Assembly (NCBI GenBank): GCA_016903675.1
Contig: JADQBA010000244.1
Location: 1-8,410 of the forward strand
Length of the DNA stretch: 8,410 bases
Direction: 5' to 3'
From: Stigonema ocellatum SAG 48.90 = DSM 106950
GTDB lineage: Bacteria > Cyanobacteriota > Cyanobacteriia > Cyanobacteriales > Nostocaceae
Part shown: piece by piece, positions 6,155-8,410 of the stretch
Layout: each line of letters opens with the position of its first letter
Numbering within the stretch: the first letter of the stretch is position 1
The notes under the pieces: model-generated
The model's input: only the letters and a program-made list of their open reading frames with translations
Database searches by the model: none
Told to the model about the DNA's origin: nothing
Program-made: the position numbers and the translations under genes

Positions 6155-6184
6155 AATGCCTCATTTTTTAACTAATCCACTAAA

Positions 6185-6190
6185 ATTATA
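6185..6190 (-). promoter_or_regulatory. Possible -10 box of the antitoxin/RelE-ParE-like toxin operon
   Basis: TATAAT on the minus strand, 30 bases before the antitoxin ATG. No convincing -35 is present at 16-18 bases. The adjacent GGGTGGGCAA palindrome arm (6201-6210) would overlap the -35 region. Confidence 0.35.
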
Positions 6191-6200
6191 GATAGGGGTT

Positions 6201-6260
6201 GGGTGGGCAAATTATGATAATTTGACAATTTCATCAGGAATTATGTCCACTTGCCCACCC
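6201..6260. repeat. Inverted repeat with GGGTGGGCAA arms
   Basis: GGGTGGGCAA (6201-6210) and TTGCCCACCC (6251-6260) are perfect inverted arms around a 40-base A+T-rich centre. A related but degenerate palindrome (GGGTGGGCAGTGCCAGCCC) occurs at 7481-7499. These resemble a dispersed cyanobacterial repeat family. Confidence 0.6.
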
Positions 6261-6367
6261 GACAAGATCAGGCGATCGCACTTTAGTAACCCTGCTACGT
6301 GAGCAATCGCAATACTGGCAGCAGATCGTCGAGACACGACTCGTGCATTTGCGATTTTATCCTACTA

Positions 6368-6475
6368 ACCTAAAAACCCACCACGTTGCTGAAGCCATCC
6401 AGTATCGTACCATATATAGATGCAATAAGAAGTTGAGGAAGACCTCTTCCCCGACTCCCCATTCCCCCCTGGGGT
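6368..6475 (+). pseudogene. Decayed duplicate of the yifB/comM 3' end
   Basis: From ACCTAAAAACCCACCACG onward this stretch repeats the end of yifB/comM and its 3' flank. Read in frame it gives LKTHHVAEAIQYRTI, identical to the intact protein, then Asp becomes Tyr and a one-base deletion shifts the frame. The first three base differences (GTC/GTT, GCG/GCT, ATT/ATC) are all synonymous. Nothing similar to the rest of yifB/comM is found upstream, so only about 20 codons are present. It cannot be a gene on its own. It is best read as the displaced end of the gene, or the far copy of a duplication bracketing the toxin-antitoxin block. Confidence 0.85.
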
Positions 6476-6487
6476 TAAAACCCCAGG
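6468..6487. terminator. Palindrome downstream of the SDR gene, possible terminator
   Basis: CCTGGGGTT (6468-6476) and AACCCCAGG (6479-6487) form a perfect 9-bp inverted repeat with two central bases, 19 bases beyond the SDR stop. The strong stem could end minus-strand transcription, but no T-run follows. The sequence also resembles a dispersed repeat. Confidence 0.4.
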
Positions 6488-6506
6488 CTATCCCTACTCC
6501 CGTCTT

Positions 6507-7289
6507 CTAAGCTTTCAGCAAAGATTCTGCGCCATCAATCCAAACTTCAGTGCCAGTGATGTGACTAGAAACATCTGATGCTAAGAATAACACTAACTGT
6601 GCCACCTGCTCTGACGTTCCCGGTTTACCATCAGTTAATGGAATCTTCCCTTCAGGAAACTCCACCGGTTCTCTAACATGTTCTAAATCTCGTGCTTGGG
6701 TACTTTCGCTAATGCTTGTTTCAATAGCACCAGGACAAATCACGTTTACACGAATGCGGTGTTTAGCAAGTTCCAAAGCCACCATTTTTGTGAAGGCGAC
6801 TTGGGCTGCTTTTGTGCAAGAATAAGCAGTGGCACCACTGTTGCTAAACATGCGGGTACCGTTGACTGAGGAAGTGATAATTATAGAACCACCCTGGTTT
6901 TTCAGGTAAGGCACAGCATACTTAACTGTTAAGAACGTTCCTGTAAGATTGATGTTTATTGTTTTATTCCACTCTTCGGGTGTCAATTCATCGATGGGTG
7001 CCCATACACCGTTGATACCAGCGTTAGCAAACACAATATCCAGGCGTCCCCACTTGTCTATAATGTTTTGGGTTGCTTGTTGCATTTGCTCTGGTTGGGA
7101 AACATCAGCAATTAAGGGTATGGCTTCACCATTGTTGCGTTGAATTTCGGCAACAGTTTCTTCTAGTTCTTCCTTTGTCCGCCCTAGTGCGGCAACTTTA
7201 GCGCCTTCTTTTGCAAACAACTTTGCTGTAGCCTTAGCGATTCCGGAACCTGCCCCTGTTACAAGAGCTATCTTACCTGAAAGTTGCAT
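6507..7289 (-). CDS. Short-chain dehydrogenase/reductase (SDR), classical type
   Basis: The 260-residue protein is a soluble NAD(P)-dependent oxidoreductase of the classical SDR family, at its usual length. The Rossmann nucleotide-binding motif is TGAGSGIA (11-18), with Ala in place of the last Gly of the usual TGxxxGxG. D62 (ADVS) contacts adenine and NAG is at 89-91. The catalytic set is N114 (NINLTG), S141 (TSSVNG), Y156 and K160 (YSCTK). PGAIETSI (186-193) and the GTEVWIDGA end (246-254) are also typical. Arg37 after the second strand suggests NADP(H) preference (inference). The substrate cannot be assigned; the family includes glucose dehydrogenase-like and 3-oxoacyl reductase-like enzymes. 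No Shine-Dalgarno precedes the ATG at 7287-7289. It is likely monocistronic. Confidence 0.95.
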   Translation of the reverse strand: MQLSGKIALVTGAGSGIAKATAKLFAKEGAKVAALGRTKEELEETVAEIQRNNGEAIPLIADVSQPEQMQQATQNIIDKWGRLDIVFANAGINGVWAPIDELTPEEWNKTININLTGTFLTVKYAVPYLKNQGGSIIITSSVNGTRMFSNSGATAYSCTKAAQVAFTKMVALELAKHRIRVNVICPGAIETSISESTQARDLEHVREPVEFPEGKIPLTDGKPGTSEQVAQLVLFLASDVSSHITGTEVWIDGAESLLKA

Positions 7290-7300
7290 AAATTTTTATT

Positions 7301-7361
7301 GTTAGTTGTTCATTGCTAATGGCTAATTGTCAATTGTTTCCATTAGCAATTAGCCACTAAC
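7301..7361. repeat. Interleaved inverted repeats upstream of the SDR gene
   Basis: GCTAATGG (7315-7322) pairs with CCATTAGC (7340-7347), while GGCTAATTG (7321-7329) pairs with CAATTAGCC (7347-7355); GTTAG (7301-7305) and CTAAC (7357-7361) close the whole. The two inner stems share bases, so only one can form at a time. It lies 12-72 bases before the SDR start and may fall in its leader. Confidence 0.6.
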
Positions 7362-7609
7362 TATTTAGCTATGTAATATGGAGTTGAGTTTTTATTCATA
7401 CCGCTACTGGCTGAAAGTTTTTCTCTGTCTAATTGCATATAGGAATCCTAAATCATTCATGAAAAATTTTCCGTAGTGTAGGGTGGGCAGTGCCAGCCCT
7501 CCTCAAACAAGTTGGCTCCCTAATTTCCATTTTCCCATACTTTAAGTAGATTTCAGGAAATAAACTTTGTAGATATTCTGGTTAGGAACATCAAATATTA
7601 TTTTGTCTT

Positions 7610-7720
7610 ACGCAAAGGCAAGGCGCTTTCGCCTCTACTTGAGGCGTCAGTGCGTTGGATGAGTTTCCTGGCTTCCCTCAGGGTAGCAACTGGCGTGCGA
7701 CTGCCGTTGCACTCGTAGCA
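7610..7720. repeat. Multi-stem dispersed repeat
   Basis: A G+C-richer patch in an A+T-rich spacer with several short stems: AGGC/GCCT (7621-7634), CCTG/CAGG (7667-7682) and GTGC/GCAC (7695-7712). The blocks GCGTTGGATGAGTTTCCTGG and GTAGCAACTGGCGTGCGAC resemble a repeat seen widely in Nostoc-type genomes. Boundaries are approximate. Confidence 0.45.
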
Positions 7721-7797
7721 AACAAGAACACCAAGAAAAGGATTTTTGCAAGAACAAGAAGTTTAATATTATTAATTTTTTGATGGGAGATAAAGGA

Positions 7798-8049
7798 ATG
7801 AACTTTTTCGACAATATTCAAGATATTTTTGTGTCTTTTTTAGAGCGGTTGGAATTCGCTTGGTGGATTGAAATTGCCACGGAGAAGCCCCACTGTATTT
7901 ACTACTTTGGACCGTTTATATGTCCTCACGAAGCTCAAGAAGCTCAGCCTGGTTATATTCAGGACTTGGAAGAAGAAAAAGCGCAAGGAATTACTCTCAA
8001 TATCAAGCAGTTCCAGCCAAAGAATTTAATGATTTGTGAGGACGAATAG
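7798..8049 (+). CDS. DUF1816 domain-containing small protein
   Basis: The 83-residue product matches the small cyanobacterial DUF1816 family of unknown function. Diagnostic segments are FAWWIEIATEKPHCIYYFGP (20-39), EAQEAQPGYIQDLEEEKAQG (45-64) and the closing KQFQPKNLMICEDE. The aromatic-rich AWW and YYFGPF stretches suggest a compact beta structure; there is no signal peptide or membrane helix. The ATG at 7798 is preferred to the ATG at 7783 because GGAG (7786-7789) lies eight bases upstream and the shorter protein fits the family. It stands alone, so context adds no functional hint. Confidence 0.88.
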   Translation: MNFFDNIQDIFVSFLERLEFAWWIEIATEKPHCIYYFGPFICPHEAQEAQPGYIQDLEEEKAQGITLNIKQFQPKNLMICEDE

Positions 8050-8073
8050 GTCAAGTTGCTTTGCTCACAAACA

Positions 8074-8091
8074 ACCCAGGATACTCTGGGT
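8074..8091 (+). terminator. Hairpin downstream of DUF1816, possible terminator
   Basis: ACCCAG (8074-8079) and CTGGGT (8086-8091) form a perfect 6-bp stem with a 6-base loop, 25 bases after the stop codon. No T-run follows, so termination is uncertain. Confidence 0.3.
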
Positions 8092-8150
8092 CCCAATTGG
8101 CACAACAGGTTGCTCAGGCAGAAAAAGTAGTTAGGACTTGACTTTTTTGC

Positions 8151-8177
8151 AGTAAGGAAAGGGCTAAAGCCCTTACT
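8151..8177. repeat. Dispersed palindrome (AGTAAGG...AGCCCTTACT)
   Basis: AGTAA (8151-8155) pairs with TTACT (8173-8177) and GGGCT (8161-8165) with AGCCC (8168-8172). It resembles the common cyanobacterial GTAAGGGCTTTAGCCCTTAC repeat with a small internal insertion, and could also serve as a terminator. Confidence 0.5.
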
Positions 8178-8410
8178 ACAAACAAGTTCCTCTAAGAATG
8201 ATTTAGAAGATATTTTGTTTACTGCATAAACTTGTTGAGTTCCTGCACTAACAAATGCACTGTTGTTATGGCAATGTCTCGCCAGAGGAAGCGATCGCGC
8301 AAATCGAAGAATAATTATAGCTGCGATGCTAGACTATATATATGTGCCCACATTTTTCCATTATAAAAATAATACCCGAAAAAAAAGCACAAGTCAAGCT
8401 CTCCACATTA

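Larger units (their letters stand above)
6155..6506. other. Spacer between the toxin-antitoxin block and the SDR gene
   Basis: This 352-base spacer holds the presumed toxin-antitoxin promoter, a perfect 10-bp inverted repeat (6201-6210 with 6251-6260), one HIP1 octamer (6272-6279), the decayed yifB/comM 3' end (6368-6475) and a palindrome (6468-6487). A minus-strand open stretch of 49 codons (6212-6361, possible GTG at 6335-6337) is protein-like in composition but matches no family I recognise. Confidence 0.6.
7290..7797. other. Intergenic region between divergent SDR and DUF1816 genes
   Basis: This 508-base spacer holds the interleaved repeats (7301-7361), a degenerate GGGTGGGCA palindrome (7481-7499), a multi-stem repeat (about 7610-7720) and an A+T-rich run before the DUF1816 gene. 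There TTGCAA (7746-7751) and TATTAA (7770-7775) could form a weak promoter with 18-base spacing. I see no convincing gene. Confidence 0.6.
8050..8410. other. 3' spacer after the DUF1816 gene
   Basis: This stretch holds a perfect 6-bp hairpin (8074-8091), a palindromic repeat (8151-8177), a HIP1 octamer (8291-8298) and an A+T-rich tail that may include a promoter for a gene beyond the window. A 31-codon open stretch (8049-8141) has no start codon or ribosome site. I see no gene I can support. Confidence 0.6.

Noticed and set aside
4287..6282. GGCGATCGCACT at 4287-4298 and 6271-6282 as target-site duplication
   Set aside because: The shared 12 bases are built on the abundant HIP1 octamer, so a chance match is likely; the yifB/comM-end repeat is the far stronger bracket.
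8040..8141. Open stretch reading GQVALLTNNPGYSGSQLAQQ after the DUF1816 gene
   Set aside because: No start codon or ribosome site, it overlaps the end of DUF1816 in another frame, and the length is within chance expectation. It could be a gene fragment, but I cannot support it.
8268..8366. 32-residue open frame with a very basic N-terminus (RQRKRSRKSK)
   Set aside because: No ribosome site, and the basic run comes largely from a HIP1-containing purine-rich stretch.

Overview
The window is cyanobacterial chromosome, most likely from a filamentous Nostocales-type strain. Evidence: a psbA gene (photosystem II D1), a DUF1816 gene (a cyanobacterial family), six copies of the HIP1 octamer GCGATCGC, and short tandemly repeated sequences (7-bp GGGAGTG units and 9-bp TCCCCCTTG units) of the kind common in heterocyst-forming genomes. 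The species cannot be read from the sequence.

Layout. 1-543 (-): the N-terminal 181 residues of D1, cut by the window edge, with its own promoter near 604-632. 947-1297 (-): a complete HIT/HINT family nucleotide hydrolase. 1455-2423 (+): a lipase-like alpha/beta hydrolase of unknown substrate. 2424-2693: a repeat-rich spacer with two small MITE-like elements; the second runs into the ribosome-binding site of the next gene. 2694-4214 (+): a YifB/ComM-type AAA+ ATPase. 4263-6367: an A+T-rich block of toxin-antitoxin genes. 6368-6475: a second, decayed copy of the last codons and 3' flank of the yifB/comM gene. 6507-7289 (-): a short-chain dehydrogenase/reductase. 7798-8049 (+): a small DUF1816 protein. 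The remaining spacers carry dispersed palindromic repeats.

The most informative part is 4.15-6.48 kb. Two direct copies of the yifB/comM 3' end enclose a small toxin-antitoxin island: (i) a 157-residue antitoxin that looks like a join of two antitoxin types, translationally coupled (ATGA overlap) to a VapC PIN toxin broken by a 4-bp CGAA duplication; (ii) a lone Phd/YefM antitoxin with no visible toxin beside it; (iii) an intact antitoxin plus RelE/ParE-like toxin pair coupled by a GTGA overlap. The repeat copies differ mainly at synonymous third positions plus one frameshift in the downstream copy. This suggests the island arrived at, or was duplicated into, the end of this gene, with one copy keeping the gene intact and the other left to decay. 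No integrase or transposase is visible, so the mechanism is open.

The other genes look like ordinary housekeeping or accessory genes. No CRISPR array, rRNA or tRNA was found.
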